Made by a program: the position numbers and the translations under genes
In this document: positions 21,521-33,841 of the stretch, piece by piece
How positions within the stretch are numbered: the stretch's first letter is position 1
Layout of the letters: the number at the start of each line of letters is the position of its first letter
Notes under the pieces: model-generated
Seen by the model: the letters and a program-made list of their open reading frames with translations, nothing else
Told to the model about the DNA's origin: nothing
Database searches by the model: none
Source: Candidatus Pantoea floridensis
GTDB lineage: Bacteria; Pseudomonadota; Gammaproteobacteria; Enterobacterales; Enterobacteriaceae
NCBI RefSeq assembly: GCF_900215435.1
Contig: NZ_OCMY01000001.1
Coordinates: forward strand, 3,348,001 to 3,412,000
Direction of reading: 5' to 3'
Length of the DNA: 64,000 nt

Positions 21521-21545
21521 AGCGCGCATGATGCGCGCTTTTTTT
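21521..21545 (+). terminator. Rho-independent terminator of lysP
   Basis: The hairpin AGCGCGC-ATGAT-GCGCGCT is followed by a T7 run. Confidence 0.9.
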
Positions 21546-21568
21546 AACATTTGTTACCTGGATATAAT

Positions 21569-21583
21569 TGATAATTATTATCA
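21569..21583. promoter_or_regulatory. Fur box upstream of the FecCD permease
   Basis: TGATAATTATTATCA, a perfect 7-1-7 Fur palindrome, 51 bp before the permease start. It predicts iron-repressed expression of the following two genes. Confidence 0.85.
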
Positions 21584-21634
21584 CCTGCACTATTGTGGCT
21601 GCCGTTATGATTTCGACAAGAAACAGGTAGAACA

Positions 21635-22714
21635 ATGCGTACCACGGACGCCACGCTGGTGGCGGAAAACGGCCATCAAGCCGACACCATGACACGTTAT
21701 CGCCAGGTACTGCGTCAGCGACTGTTGTTGATTGGCGTGTTGGTGCTGGCGATACTGGCATCGGTGATGCTGGATTTCACTCTCGGCCCGGCTGGGCTCT
21801 CCCTCGACACTTTGTGGCAAACGCTGACGCATCCCGATGCGGTTGATGCGGGCACGCGCGTGATTGTATGGGACATTCGCTTGCCCTACGCGCTGATGGC
21901 AGTGGTGGTGGGGTTTTCGCTTGGTCTCGCCGGTGCAGAGATGCAAACCATCCTGAATAACCCGCTCGCCAGCCCGTTTACGCTTGGCGTTTCGTCGGCG
22001 GCGGCCTTTGGCGCCGCGCTGGCCATCATCCTCGGTATCGGTATTCCCGGCATTCCCGATCAGTGGTTTATTTCCGCTAATGCCTTCGTGTTTGCGCTGT
22101 TTGCCGCGCTGATGCTGGATGGCGTAACGCGCTGGACTAAAGTTTCGACCTCTGGCGTGGTGCTGTTTGGTATCGCGCTGGTGTTCACCTTCAACGCGCT
22201 GGTCTCGATGATGCAGTTCATCGCCAGCGAAGATACGCTGCAAGGCTTAGTGTTCTGGACCATGGGCAGCCTGGCGCGTGCCTCGTGGGAGAAGCTCGGT
22301 GTATTAACCGCCGCGTTTGCCATCCTGATCCCGTTCTCCATGCTCAGCAGCTGGAAACTGACCGCGCTGCGCCTCGGCGAAGATCGTGCCGTGAGCTTTG
22401 GCATTGATGTGCGCCGTCTGCGTCTGGCGACGCTGCTGCGCATCAGCATTCTCTCCGCGCTGGCGGTGGCCTTTGTTGGGCCGATTGGTTTTATCGGTCT
22501 GGTCGCGCCGCACATTGCCCGCATGATGTTTGGTGAAGATCACCGTTATTATCTGCCCGCCAGTGCGCTGGTTGGTGCGCTGGTACTGTCGCTGGCGTCG
22601 GTAGCCTCGAAAAACCTGATTCCTGGCGTAATCATTCCGGTGGGGATTGTGACGTCGCTGGTCGGCGTGCCGTTCTTCCTCAGTATTATTCTGCGTCATC
22701 GGGGGACGGTGTAA
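21635..22714 (+). CDS. FecCD-family siderophore ABC transporter permease
   Basis: A 359-residue inner-membrane permease of the BtuC/FecCD family with about ten helices. Family stretches are GAEMQTILNNPLASPFTLGVSS and GFIGLVAPHIARMMFGEDHR, the latter being the cytoplasmic loop that meets the ATPase. In this family it moves ferric siderophores or haem from the periplasmic binding protein into the cytoplasm. It is followed at once by its ATPase (TAATG overlap). No binding protein or receptor gene is nearby, so the substrate cannot be named. Confidence 0.88.
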   Translation: MRTTDATLVAENGHQADTMTRYRQVLRQRLLLIGVLVLAILASVMLDFTLGPAGLSLDTLWQTLTHPDAVDAGTRVIVWDIRLPYALMAVVVGFSLGLAGAEMQTILNNPLASPFTLGVSSAAAFGAALAIILGIGIPGIPDQWFISANAFVFALFAALMLDGVTRWTKVSTSGVVLFGIALVFTFNALVSMMQFIASEDTLQGLVFWTMGSLARASWEKLGVLTAAFAILIPFSMLSSWKLTALRLGEDRAVSFGIDVRRLRLATLLRISILSALAVAFVGPIGFIGLVAPHIARMMFGEDHRYYLPASALVGALVLSLASVASKNLIPGVIIPVGIVTSLVGVPFFLSIILRHRGTV

Positions 22715-23499
22715 TGGAACAGGGATTACGTCTTAGCCATTTCTACGCCGGTTATCCAAAGCGCAAGGTGATTGAAGACCTCAACGTACCCGCGCTGCCG
22801 CGCGGAAAAATCACCGTGCTGCTGGGACCGAACGGCTGTGGCAAATCAACGCTGCTGCGCGCGCTGGCCGGTTTGAGCAAAGGGCAGGGTGAGCTGTGGC
22901 TCAATGGTGAAGAGCTAATGGGCCAGCCGTTTGCCCGGCGGGCGCAGCGCGTGGTGTATCTGCCGCAAAGCTTGCCAGCGGGCGTGCATTTGCACGTGCT
23001 GGAATCAATTATTGTGGCGCAGCGCGCGTCAGGTGGCTTGCACAGCGCCTCGAGCGAAGCGGAGATCATGCATCTGCTGGATCAGCTCGGCATCGCGCAT
23101 TTAGCCATGCGTTATCTCGATCAGCTTTCTGGCGGGCAAAAACAGTTAGTTGGCCTGGCGCAATCGCTGATCCGCCGTCCGGAGCTGCTGCTGCTGGATG
23201 AACCGCTGAGCGCGCTCGATCTTAACTACCAGTTCCACGTGATGGATTTGGTGCGCCGTGAAACCCGTCTGCGCAACATTGTCACGGTGGTGGTGGTGCA
23301 TGATATCAACATTGCGCTACGTCATGCTGACCATGCCCTGATGCTCAAAGAGGGTAATCTGTTGGCTGACGGCGAACCATCAAAGGTAATAACGCCAGAG
23401 ACGTTGGCGCAGGTGTATGGCGTGCGGGGGCGTATCGAACACTGCTCGCGCGGCATGCCGCAGGTGATGATCGATGGATTGGCGGAGACGCTGGTTTAA
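22714..23499 (+). CDS. Siderophore ABC transporter ATPase (FecE-like)
   Basis: A 261-residue ABC ATPase. Walker A is GPNGCGKSTLLRAL near residue 38, the signature is LSGGQKQL, and Walker B LLLLDEPLSALD is followed by a switch His in VVVVHD. It is translationally coupled to the FecCD permease and shares its Fur-controlled promoter. Confidence 0.9.
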   Translation: MEQGLRLSHFYAGYPKRKVIEDLNVPALPRGKITVLLGPNGCGKSTLLRALAGLSKGQGELWLNGEELMGQPFARRAQRVVYLPQSLPAGVHLHVLESIIVAQRASGGLHSASSEAEIMHLLDQLGIAHLAMRYLDQLSGGQKQLVGLAQSLIRRPELLLLDEPLSALDLNYQFHVMDLVRRETRLRNIVTVVVVHDINIALRHADHALMLKEGNLLADGEPSKVITPETLAQVYGVRGRIEHCSRGMPQVMIDGLAETLV

Positions 23500-23502
23500 A
23501 TA

Positions 23503-23550
23503 AGGTGCGCATGAATGCGCACCCTTCTTAGGGTCGCCATTTCTGGCGAC
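23503..23550. repeat. Pair of REP-like palindromes
   Basis: GGTGCGCATGAATGCGCACC (23504-23523) and AGGGTCGCCATTTCTGGCGAC (23530-23550), between the ATPase gene and the convergent fghA. Confidence 0.8.
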
Positions 23551-23554
23551 TTCG

Positions 23555-24397
23555 TTACACCAACAAATGCTTCGCGTGAAAACGCAGATGATCCTCAACG
23601 AAGCTGGCGATAAAGAAGTAGCTGTGGTCATATCCCGGCTGAATGCGTAACTCCAGCGGGAAACCTTGCTCACGCGCCACCGCTTCCAGCCGTTCCGGAC
23701 GCAGCTGATCGGCGAGGAACTGATCGCTATCACCTTGATCGATCAGAATCGGCAAACGCTGCTCGACTTGCTTCATCAATAGACAGCTATCCCATTCGCG
23801 CCACGTCTGACGATCCTCTCCCAAATAGGCGGCAAAGGCTTTCTGCCCCCACGGCACTTCAGTGGGATTGACGATGGGCGCAAATGCGGAAGCTGAAGCA
23901 AAACGTCCGCCAAGACGCAGCGCCAGCACCAGCGCGCCGTGTCCGCCCATCGAATGACCCATTACCGATTGACGATCGCTCAGCTTAAAGTTATCCGCTA
24001 CCAGCTCCGGTAACTCTTCGCTGAGGTAGTCGAACATGCGGAAGTTCGCTGCCCACGGGTGCTGCGTCGCATTGAGGTAGAAACCTGCGCCCTGACCGAG
24101 ATCGTAGCCGCTGTCGTTGGCCACATCGTCACCGCGCGGGCTGGTGTCAGGCATGATCAGCACCAACCCCAGCTCCGCCGCCACGCGCTGCGCACCGGCT
24201 TTGGTGGTGAAGTTCTCATCGCTGCAGGTTAATCCCGCGAGGAACCACACCACTGGCGGTGGCGCATCGCTCTGCGGCGGCGGCAGAAAAATGCTGAAGG
24301 TCATTGGGCAGTTCAGCACCTCCGACTGATGGCGCCAGCGCTGCTGCCAGCCACCAAAAATGCGATGCTCTTCTAATAGCTCCAAAGTGGATGCCAT
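23555..24397 (-). CDS. fghA: S-formylglutathione hydrolase
   Basis: A 280-residue esterase-D family alpha/beta hydrolase. The nucleophile elbow [10 protein letters not shown] (near residue 147), [11 protein letters not shown] and a C-terminal GYDHSYFF (catalytic His) are visible. It hydrolyses S-formylglutathione to formate and glutathione, the second step of formaldehyde detoxification. It lies 12 bp downstream of frmA. E. coli has the paralogues FrmB and YeiG, and genome position resembles yeiG. Confidence 0.93.
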   Translation of the reverse strand: MASTLELLEEHRIFGGWQQRWRHQSEVLNCPMTFSIFLPPPQSDAPPPVVWFLAGLTCSDENFTTKAGAQRVAAELGLVLIMPDTSPRGDDVANDSGYDLGQGAGFYLNATQHPWAANFRMFDYLSEELPELVADNFKLSDRQSVMGHSMGGHGALVLALRLGGRFASASAFAPIVNPTEVPWGQKAFAAYLGEDRQTWREWDSCLLMKQVEQRLPILIDQGDSDQFLADQLRPERLEAVAREQGFPLELRIQPGYDHSYFFIASFVEDHLRFHAKHLLV

Positions 24398-24409
24398 AAC
24401 GTCTCCTGA

Positions 24410-26514
<2,105 letters not shown>

Positions 26515-26614
26515 ATTCTCTTCTCGTAAACAACTTCGTTAGTATTATTCACTTTTCGTGAGTTTAAACGTCATGCATGCTAGTGACAAGTGATAAAAAC
26601 ATCCTGAGGTCGGT

Positions 26615-27745
26615 ATGGCGTTTCGCGTCGCGCTCAGCGCGTTCTTAAGTTTAGTGGTTGCGATGGGGATTGGGCGGTTTGCTTTTACTCCCCAGGTTCC
26701 ATTGATGATTCATGATGGTCAGTTGACGCTTACCAGCGCCAGTTTGGTGGCGGCACTCAACTATCTGGGCTATCTGTTTGGATCTTTTGATGCCATGCGC
26801 GCGCGTAAACGCGTTGAGTGGCGTCTGCAGGTGGGCGTTTGGGGCGCAGTCATATTGACGCTGCTTTCAGCGTGCGTCAGCGGGCCATGGTTACACGGCG
26901 TGATTCGTTTCCTGATTGGCTGGGCCAGCGGTTGGGCAATGGTGTTGCTGGCCGCCTGGGCCAGCGAGCAGCTGCACTTGCATGGACGTTCGGGTTTATT
27001 GGCCGCGGTGTTTGCCGGTCCTGGCACCGGGATTTTTCTCAGCGGCATGCTGGCTGTGCTGCTGCATGCCAGCGGCGTCAGTGCGGCGTTTGCCTGGGCG
27101 GCGTATGGTGTGCTGGCGCTGTTGCTCATTGCTGCCATTGCGCGTTTCCTCCCGCGCACGGGGCAACTGCATCGGCCCGATCAAGCCGCCGATCCGCTGG
27201 TGCTGAATGGCGATCTCAAGCGATTAGTGTTGAGCTACAGTCTTGCCGGGTTCGGCTACATTCTGCCCGCCACGTTTATGTCGCAAATGGCGGCAGCGCG
27301 TTTCCCTGATAGCGCATTCGCCCAGTTTGTCTGGCCGGTATTCGGCGGCGCTGCGGTGATCGGCATTGTGCTAGGGATCATCACGCGGCATTGGGGCAGC
27401 AGCCATCTCCGTCTCGCTATCGTGCTGTGGGCGCAGGCACTGGGCGTGATTGCGGCGATTGTGATGCCCGGTCTGAACGGCCTGATGCTCGGTGCGCTGC
27501 TGATTGGTGGCGGCTTCCTGTGCGTAGTGCAGCTGGCATTGCAATATGGCCGCGAGCTGGTGCCGCAGCATACGCGTTATTTAGCCGGATTGTTGACCAC
27601 CGGTTATGCGGTAGGGCAGTTGGGCGGTCCGCTGCTGTCGTGGATTTCCAGCGTGCTGTCGCATCGACTGGAACCCGCGCTGTGGGTCGCCGGCCTTAGC
27701 TTAATCCTTGCAGGTATACTGGTTTTACGCCGCCGTACAGCATGA
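26615..27745 (+). CDS. YbfB/YjiJ-family MFS transporter
   Basis: A 376-residue MFS-like protein with about twelve hydrophobic segments. It opens [20 protein letters not shown] and contains a GIGRFAFTP motif typical of the YbfB/YjiJ family (DUF1228-like). The substrate is unknown. The divergent LysR gene is 100 bp away and is the probable regulator. It is not part of the equivalent E. coli region, so it may be a lineage-specific insertion between frmA and folE. Confidence 0.75.
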   Translation: MAFRVALSAFLSLVVAMGIGRFAFTPQVPLMIHDGQLTLTSASLVAALNYLGYLFGSFDAMRARKRVEWRLQVGVWGAVILTLLSACVSGPWLHGVIRFLIGWASGWAMVLLAAWASEQLHLHGRSGLLAAVFAGPGTGIFLSGMLAVLLHASGVSAAFAWAAYGVLALLLIAAIARFLPRTGQLHRPDQAADPLVLNGDLKRLVLSYSLAGFGYILPATFMSQMAAARFPDSAFAQFVWPVFGGAAVIGIVLGIITRHWGSSHLRLAIVLWAQALGVIAAIVMPGLNGLMLGALLIGGGFLCVVQLALQYGRELVPQHTRYLAGLLTTGYAVGQLGGPLLSWISSVLSHRLEPALWVAGLSLILAGILVLRRRTA

Positions 27746-27869
27746 AAAGCTTTCATCTTCTATCAGATTGATTACTGGATTACAGGCGCGGAGTGTTTCA
27801 CAATACGCGCTCAGAATTTCCCCCGTGGGCGAAGACCCGCGGGCGCATCACCTGCCGGAGAAGAGTAAG

Positions 27870-28535
27870 ATGAGCACCTTAAGTCAGGAAGCCGCCCTGG
27901 TTCACGAAGCGCTGTTGGCGCGTGGTCTGGAAACGCCATTACGCGCGCCGATACGTGATATGGATGATGCCGCGCGCAAGCGTGAAATCGCCGGTCACAT
28001 GACCCAAATTATGCAGCTGCTGAATCTGGATCTGGAAGATGACAGCCTGATGGAGACGCCCAACCGCATCGCCAAAATGTATGTGGATGAAATTTTTTCG
28101 GGTCTCGATTACGCCAACTTCCCGAAGATCACCGTCATCGAAAACAAGATGAAGGTTGATGAGATGGTGACCGTGCGTGATATCACGCTGACCAGCACCT
28201 GCGAGCATCATTTTGTGATCATCGACGGCAAAGCCACCGTGGCCTACATCCCGAAAGATAAAGTGATTGGCCTGTCGAAAATTAACCGCATTGTGCAGTT
28301 CTTCGCCCAGCGTCCGCAGGTGCAAGAGCGCCTGACGCAACAAGTGTTGGTCGCCCTGCAAACGCTGCTCGGCACCAATAACGTTGCCGTGTCGATTGAT
28401 GCCGTGCACTACTGCGTGAAAGCGCGTGGCGTGAAGGATGCGACCAGCGCGACAACCACTACCTCGCTGGGTGGCTTGTTTAAATCCAGCCAGAACACGC
28501 GTCAGGAATTCCTGCGCGCGGTTCGCCACAGCTAA
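27870..28535 (+). CDS. folE: GTP cyclohydrolase I
   Basis: A 221-residue enzyme forming 7,8-dihydroneopterin triphosphate, the first step of folate synthesis. Zn ligands lie in TSTCEHHF and HYCVKARGV, and a conserved tail runs [13 protein letters not shown]. The start at 27870 ([12 protein letters not shown]) follows GGAGAAGAG; the in-frame extension upstream overlaps the MFS gene and is unlikely. Followed 52 bp later by yeiB, as in E. coli. Confidence 0.96.
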   Translation: MSTLSQEAALVHEALLARGLETPLRAPIRDMDDAARKREIAGHMTQIMQLLNLDLEDDSLMETPNRIAKMYVDEIFSGLDYANFPKITVIENKMKVDEMVTVRDITLTSTCEHHFVIIDGKATVAYIPKDKVIGLSKINRIVQFFAQRPQVQERLTQQVLVALQTLLGTNNVAVSIDAVHYCVKARGVKDATSATTTTSLGGLFKSSQNTRQEFLRAVRHS

Positions 28536-28587
28536 TCTTTGGGGCGGCGGTTTGTCGCCCGATTTCCTGTCTCCGTCAAGGCACTCG

Positions 28588-29748
28588 ATGCAACGCTATC
28601 TCGCGCTGGATTTCATTCGTGGCTGCGCCATTCTCGGCATCTTGCTGTTGAATATCGTCGGTTTTGCGCTGCCCGCGGCAGCCTATCTAAATCCGGCGTG
28701 GCAAGGGCAGGCTTCCACATCTGACGCCTGGACCTGGGCAGTCATGGATGGTCTGGCGCAGCTCAAGTTTCTTACGCTGTTTGCTTTGCTGTTTGGCGCC
28801 GGGCTTTATTTGCAAGCGCCGCGCGGCAGCCGCTGGATGTCAGCGCGCCTGACGTTGCTGGTGTTCATCGGCTTTATTCACGCACTATTTTTCTGGGAAG
28901 GCGACATTCTGCTGGATTACGGCCTGATCGGGCTGATTATCTGGCGCATGCTGCGCGACGTGCCGTCTGACCGCGCTCTGCTACAAACTGGCGCGCTGCT
29001 TTATCTCGTTGGCTGCGGCGTTTTGCTGGTATTTGGTGCCATTTCGAGCCCGAATCCCACGCGCTCCTGGCTGCCTGGCGCGGCCGATCTGGAATATGAA
29101 AGCTATTGGAAAATGCTTGGTGGTTGGGAAGCGGTGCAGAACCGGCTTGACCACTTGTCATCGGGGTTGATGGCGCTGGCCTCCCAATATGGCTGGCAGC
29201 TGGCGGGGCTGATGCTGATTGGCGCTGCCCTGATGCGTAGCGGCTGGCTTAGCGGGCAATTTAGCGTGCAGCACTATCGACGCTCTGCAGCATTACTGCT
29301 GACGATTGGCTGGCTGATTGCGATTCCAGGCATTGCAGCGCAGTGGATGATAGGCTGGGAGTTCCGCTGGACCGGCTTTTTTCTGCAAATACCGCGCGAC
29401 CTCGCCAGCCCGTTCATCAGCCTTGGCTATGCCGCACTTTGCCTCGGCTTCTGGCCACAAATTGCTTCAACGCGATTAAGCTATGCCATTCAATGCGTTG
29501 GCCGCATGGCATTGAGCAATTATCTGTTACAGACGCTCATTTGCACCACGCTCTTCTATCGTTTCAATCTCTTCCTCAAGTTTGATCGCCTGCATCTGCT
29601 GGCCTTTGTCCCGGCAATCTGGCTGATTAACATCTTGTTTTCTGTGCTATGGCTGCGATTTTTCCCACAGGGGCCGCTGGAGTGGCTGTGGCGTAAATTG
29701 ACGCGTCTTGCCGCCGGAAAAACCACACCTTCTTCCTCCACCAGATAA
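28588..29748 (+). CDS. yeiB: DUF418 membrane protein YeiB
   Basis: A 386-residue inner-membrane protein with about nine or ten hydrophobic segments. The N-terminal RYLALDFIRGCAILGILLLN is the heparan-alpha-glucosaminide acetyltransferase-like/DUF418 opening, and GRMALSNYLLQT is the conserved C-terminal motif. The function is unknown. The start at 28588 matches the E. coli start; an upstream in-frame extension overlaps folE. Confidence 0.88.
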   Translation: MQRYLALDFIRGCAILGILLLNIVGFALPAAAYLNPAWQGQASTSDAWTWAVMDGLAQLKFLTLFALLFGAGLYLQAPRGSRWMSARLTLLVFIGFIHALFFWEGDILLDYGLIGLIIWRMLRDVPSDRALLQTGALLYLVGCGVLLVFGAISSPNPTRSWLPGAADLEYESYWKMLGGWEAVQNRLDHLSSGLMALASQYGWQLAGLMLIGAALMRSGWLSGQFSVQHYRRSAALLLTIGWLIAIPGIAAQWMIGWEFRWTGFFLQIPRDLASPFISLGYAALCLGFWPQIASTRLSYAIQCVGRMALSNYLLQTLICTTLFYRFNLFLKFDRLHLLAFVPAIWLINILFSVLWLRFFPQGPLEWLWRKLTRLAAGKTTPSSSTR

Positions 29749-29780
29749 TGATATTCATCACAAAGGTTGCAGAATTGTAT

Positions 29781-29813
29781 GTAACCGCTTTCATTGGTGT
29801 GACGTAATTCACG
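29781..29813. promoter_or_regulatory. Putative gal operator and CRP site upstream of galS
   Basis: GTAACCGCTTTC (29781-29792) resembles a GalR/GalS half-palindrome. TGTGACGTAATTCACG (29798-29813) is a near-perfect CRP site. Both lie within 110 bp of the galS start, consistent with autoregulation and catabolite control. Confidence 0.65.
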
Positions 29814-29890
29814 TAGTCGTTCCCTGTGCCCTGCCAGAATAGCGCCGTTACGCGCTTGTCGCGCATTTTCAGCCCCTGTGGAACAGCTGC

Positions 29891-30931
29891 ATGATAACGA
29901 TTCGTGATGTCGCTCGTCAGGCCGGTGTGTCAGTTGCCACCGTGTCACGTGTGCTCAATAACAGCAGTGCAGTCACCGCCGATACCCGAGAAGCCGTGTT
30001 GGCCGCGGTTGATGCACTCGACTATCGCCCTAACGCCAATGCGCAAGCCTTAGCAACGCAAGTCAGCGATACCATTGGTGTGGTGGTGATGGACGTCTCC
30101 GACCCCTTCTTCGGCGCATTAGTTAAAGCGGTGGATACCGTGGCGCAGCGCGTACATAAACACGTGCTCATCAGCAACTCATGGCACTTGGAAGAAAAAG
30201 AACGCCACGCGATTGAGGTGCTGATACGTCAACGCTGCAATGCATTAGTGGTGCACGCGAAAACGCTTTCAGACGCAGAGCTGATGCAATTTATGGATCA
30301 CGTTCCTGGCATGGTACTGATTAATCGCACAATTCCTGGTTATGAACATCGCTGTGTGTGCCTTGATAACGTTACAGGCGCACAGGTTGCCACGCGCATG
30401 CTGTTACAGCAGGGCCATCAACGCATTGGTTTTCTCAGCTCGAGTCACCCAATTGAAGATGTGACGCAGCGGCGTGATGGCTGGCTGCAAGCCCTGGCAG
30501 AGCAGGGTATTCGCCCGCAGGAGGCGTGGATTGCGCATGCCGAGCCCGATATGCAAGGGGGGGAAGCGGCGATGGTGGAACTGCTTGGGCGCAATTTACA
30601 TTTAACCGCCGTGTTTTCCTACAATGACGGCATGGCGGCGGGGGCATTGACGGCGCTTAAGGACAACGGCATCCAGGTTCCACAGCATTTTTCAGTCATT
30701 GGTTTTGATGATATTCCCATCTCAAGATACACCGATCCGCAATTAACTACCGTCCGCTATCCTATTGTTTCCATGGCTAAACTTGCTACAGAGCTGGCGC
30801 TGAAGGGGGCTGCAGGCGAACTGGATCAACATGCCACACACTGCTTTATGCCGACGCTAGTGCGTCGTCATTCGGTGGCGCAGCGGCAAATTGTGGAGTC
30901 GGTCACTAATTCAGGCGATAGCCCTGTGTAA
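29891..30931 (+). CDS. galS: LacI-family regulator GalS (mgl repressor)
   Basis: A 346-residue LacI/GalR repressor. The N-terminal [23 protein letters not shown] and hinge [10 protein letters not shown] are followed by a periplasmic-binding-like sugar domain. Position directly upstream of mglBAC identifies it as GalS, the galactose isorepressor. Operator-like sequences flank it on both sides. Confidence 0.9.
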   Translation: MITIRDVARQAGVSVATVSRVLNNSSAVTADTREAVLAAVDALDYRPNANAQALATQVSDTIGVVVMDVSDPFFGALVKAVDTVAQRVHKHVLISNSWHLEEKERHAIEVLIRQRCNALVVHAKTLSDAELMQFMDHVPGMVLINRTIPGYEHRCVCLDNVTGAQVATRMLLQQGHQRIGFLSSSHPIEDVTQRRDGWLQALAEQGIRPQEAWIAHAEPDMQGGEAAMVELLGRNLHLTAVFSYNDGMAAGALTALKDNGIQVPQHFSVIGFDDIPISRYTDPQLTTVRYPIVSMAKLATELALKGAAGELDQHATHCFMPTLVRRHSVAQRQIVESVTNSGDSPV

Positions 30932-30959
30932 CCGTTTCCAATCTGTGATTGTATTCACA
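30926..30959. promoter_or_regulatory. mgl promoter region: gal operator and CRP site
   Basis: GTGTAACCGTTTCCAAT (30926-30942) is an operator-like GalS/GalR site overlapping the end of galS. TGTGATTGTATTCACA (30944-30959) is a perfect-arm CRP site. They predict galactose induction and cAMP-CRP activation of mglBAC. Confidence 0.85.
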
Positions 30960-31083
30960 GTTAATTAACATGCCGCTCACTATGATGGCAGCGTCTTACC
31001 GGACTGAAACATCATGTAACGCTGGGTAATCCTTCTCTCAGCAGGTTTCAGTAGCCGATTGAAATAGTTCACAACACTCTTCA

Positions 31084-31097
31084 GGAAGCGTTTACGT
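31084..31097. promoter_or_regulatory. Second gal operator-like site upstream of mglB
   Basis: GGAAGCGTTTACGT fits the GalR/GalS half-sites around a central CG. It lies about 140 bp downstream of the CRP site, so DNA looping between operators is possible. Confidence 0.55.
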
Positions 31098-31236
31098 ACA
31101 GGGAAGTCAGGATTGCGATGGTGGCCCGGCTTTGCGTTACGCGTCCGCCCCATGGATTCAAATTAAAACCGACGGCGCTGTCTGCCCGCAGGCATTACGG
31201 CGCAATGAAATGCCCTACATAAAAACCGGAGATACC

Positions 31237-32232
31237 ATGAATAAGAAGGTTTTCACGCTCACAGCACTGGTTGCCAGCATGATGTTTGGTGCAACTGCGC
31301 ACGCCGCCGATACTCGCATTGGCGTGACCATTTACAAATACGACGATAACTTCATGTCGATGGTGCGTAAGGACATTGAGAAAGAAGCCAAAACCGTCGG
31401 TGGCATCCAGCTGCTGATGAATGACTCGCAGAACGACCAATCCAAGCAAAATGACCAGATCGACGTGTTGATGGCGAAAGGCGTGAAAGCGCTGGCGATC
31501 AACCTGGTGGATCCGGCTGCTGCGGCAGTGGTGATCGATAAAGCGAAAGCCAACGATGTGCCAGTGGTGTTCTTCAACAAAGAACCAAACGCCAAAGTGC
31601 TGGCAAGCTATCCGAAGGCTTATTACGTTGGTACCGATTCTAAAGAGTCAGGCATTATCCAGGGTCAGCTGATTGAGAAGCACTGGAAGGCGACGCCAGC
31701 CTGGGATCTGAACAAAGATGGTCAAATTCAGTTCGCGCTGCTGAAAGGCGAGCCGGGCCATCCGGACGCTGAAGCGCGTACTAAATACGTGATTGATACC
31801 CTGAACAAAGACGGCCTGAAAACGCAGCAGCTGATGATGGATACAGCGATGTGGGATACCGCACAGGCAAAAGACAAAGTGGATGCCTGGCTGTCTGGCC
31901 CGAACGCTGACAAAATTGAAGTGATCATCGCCAACAACGATGCGATGGCGATGGGTGCGGTTGAAGCGCTGAAAGCCCACAACAAAACCAATATTCCGGT
32001 GTTTGGCGTGGATGCACTGCCAGAAGCGCTGGCGCTGGTGAAATCTGGTGCGCTGGCGGGTACCGTGCTGAATGATGCGGAAAACCAGGCAAAAGCCACA
32101 TTGGATATTGCCAATAACCTGGCCAATGGCAAAGAAGCCACCGCAGGCACTAACTTCAAGATGGAAAATAAAATCGTACGTGTTCCTTACGTACCAGTAG
32201 ATAAAGAAAATCTGTCGCAGTTTGTGAAGTAA
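31237..32232 (+). CDS. mglB: D-galactose/methyl-galactoside periplasmic binding protein
   Basis: A 331-residue periplasmic protein whose signal peptide is cleaved after ATAHA. The EF-hand-like Ca site DLNKDGQIQ and sugar-binding residues in [13 protein letters not shown] match E. coli MglB. It delivers galactose or glucose to MglAC and to the Trg chemoreceptor. The start at 31237 follows CGGAG; the longer in-frame opening adds 35 unlikely residues. Confidence 0.97.
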   Translation: MNKKVFTLTALVASMMFGATAHAADTRIGVTIYKYDDNFMSMVRKDIEKEAKTVGGIQLLMNDSQNDQSKQNDQIDVLMAKGVKALAINLVDPAAAAVVIDKAKANDVPVVFFNKEPNAKVLASYPKAYYVGTDSKESGIIQGQLIEKHWKATPAWDLNKDGQIQFALLKGEPGHPDAEARTKYVIDTLNKDGLKTQQLMMDTAMWDTAQAKDKVDAWLSGPNADKIEVIIANNDAMAMGAVEALKAHNKTNIPVFGVDALPEALALVKSGALAGTVLNDAENQAKATLDIANNLANGKEATAGTNFKMENKIVRVPYVPVDKENLSQFVK

Positions 32233-32302
32233 TTCATCCTGGGCGCGGCACTTCGCCGCGCCTTATTGCATCTGACCAACGCTTTATTTAGCCAGGTAAA
32301 TT

Positions 32303-33823
32303 ATGGCCAGTGAGAATCCGACCACACAGCGTGAATATCTGCTGGAGATGACGAATGTCTCGAAATCATTTCCAGGGGTTAAAGCCTTAGATAATGTGAA
32401 TTTAAAAGTGCGGCCGCACTCCGTTCATGCATTAATGGGAGAAAACGGTGCCGGGAAATCTACATTATTAAAATGTCTGTTTGGGATTTATAAAAAGGAT
32501 ACGGGGAGCATCCTGTTTCAGGGTGAGGAAATTGATTACAAAAGCTCCAAAGAGGCGCTGGAAAATGGCGTGTCGATGGTGCATCAGGAATTAAACCTGG
32601 TTTTGCAACGCAACGTAATGGATAACATGTGGCTTGGTCGTTATCCGCGTAAAGGTGTGTTTGTCGATCAGGATAAAATGTATCGCGATACCAAAGCGAT
32701 CTTTGATGAATTAGATATTGATATCGATCCGCGCGATAAAGTCGCCACCTTATCTGTTTCGCAAATGCAGATGATTGAGATCGCCAAAGCTTTCTCGTAT
32801 AACGCCAAAATCGTTATTATGGATGAGCCGACCTCGTCGCTGACCGAAAAAGAAGTAAACCATCTGTTCACCATCATCCGTAAGCTAAAAGACCGTGGCT
32901 GCGGCATCGTGTATATCTCACACAAGATGGAAGAGATCTTCCAGCTGTGCGATGAGATCACCATTTTGCGTGATGGTCAGTGGATTGCTACCCAGCCGCT
33001 GGAAGGGTTGGATATGGACAAAATCATCTCAATGATGGTTGGCCGTTCATTGAACCAGCGTTTCCCAGACAAATCGAACGTACCGGGTGAAGTCATTCTA
33101 GAGGTGCGCCACTTAACCTCGTTGCGTCAGCCTTCCATTCGCGACATCTCATTTGATCTGCATAAAGGGGAGATTCTCGGCATTGCAGGTTTGGTGGGGG
33201 CGAAGCGAACTGACATCGTCGAAACCCTGTTTGGTATTCGCGAAAAGTCGGGTGGCACCATTAAGCTGCACGGGAAAAGTATTAATAACCACAGCGCCAA
33301 TGAAGCGATTAATCACGGTTTTGCGCTGGTGACGGAAGAGCGTCGTTCCACCGGTATTTATGCTTATCTGGATATTGGCTTTAACTCGCTTATCTCCAAT
33401 ATTAAAAAGTATAAATCCAGCATGGGATTGCTCGATAATAAACGCATGAAGAGTGATACCCAATGGGTAATTGATTCAATGCGCGTGAAAACGCCGGGTC
33501 ATCATACGCAAATTGGCTCGCTTTCCGGTGGTAACCAACAAAAAGTGATTATTGGTCGCTGGTTATTAACGCAGCCGGAAATATTGATGCTTGATGAGCC
33601 AACGCGTGGCATTGACGTGGGTGCAAAATTCGAAATTTACCAACTGATTGCTGAGTTGGCGAAGAAAGAGAAGGGCATCATTATTATCTCTTCTGAAATG
33701 CCAGAACTGTTGGGTATTACCGATCGTATTTTAGTGATGAGTAATGGCCAGGTAGCGGGCATTGTTGATACCAAAACGACCTCGCAGAATGAAATCCTGC
33801 GTTTAGCGTCATTACACCTTTAA
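32303..33823 (+). CDS. mglA: Galactose/methyl-galactoside ABC transporter ATPase
   Basis: A 506-residue protein with two ABC domains. The first has Walker [15 protein letters not shown] and signature [13 protein letters not shown]. The second has a degenerate P-loop (GLVGAKRTD) and signature [15 protein letters not shown], as in all MglA/RbsA/AraG proteins. It energises sugar import with MglC. Confidence 0.97.
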   Translation: MASENPTTQREYLLEMTNVSKSFPGVKALDNVNLKVRPHSVHALMGENGAGKSTLLKCLFGIYKKDTGSILFQGEEIDYKSSKEALENGVSMVHQELNLVLQRNVMDNMWLGRYPRKGVFVDQDKMYRDTKAIFDELDIDIDPRDKVATLSVSQMQMIEIAKAFSYNAKIVIMDEPTSSLTEKEVNHLFTIIRKLKDRGCGIVYISHKMEEIFQLCDEITILRDGQWIATQPLEGLDMDKIISMMVGRSLNQRFPDKSNVPGEVILEVRHLTSLRQPSIRDISFDLHKGEILGIAGLVGAKRTDIVETLFGIREKSGGTIKLHGKSINNHSANEAINHGFALVTEERRSTGIYAYLDIGFNSLISNIKKYKSSMGLLDNKRMKSDTQWVIDSMRVKTPGHHTQIGSLSGGNQQKVIIGRWLLTQPEILMLDEPTRGIDVGAKFEIYQLIAELAKKEKGIIIISSEMPELLGITDRILVMSNGQVAGIVDTKTTSQNEILRLASLHL

Positions 33824-33841
33824 TGAAGCAAGGGCTTTAAC

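Noticed and set aside
21605..22243. 212-codon open frame on the - strand opposite the FecCD permease
   Set aside because: Antisense shadow; the + strand frame has clear family motifs and a Fur box.
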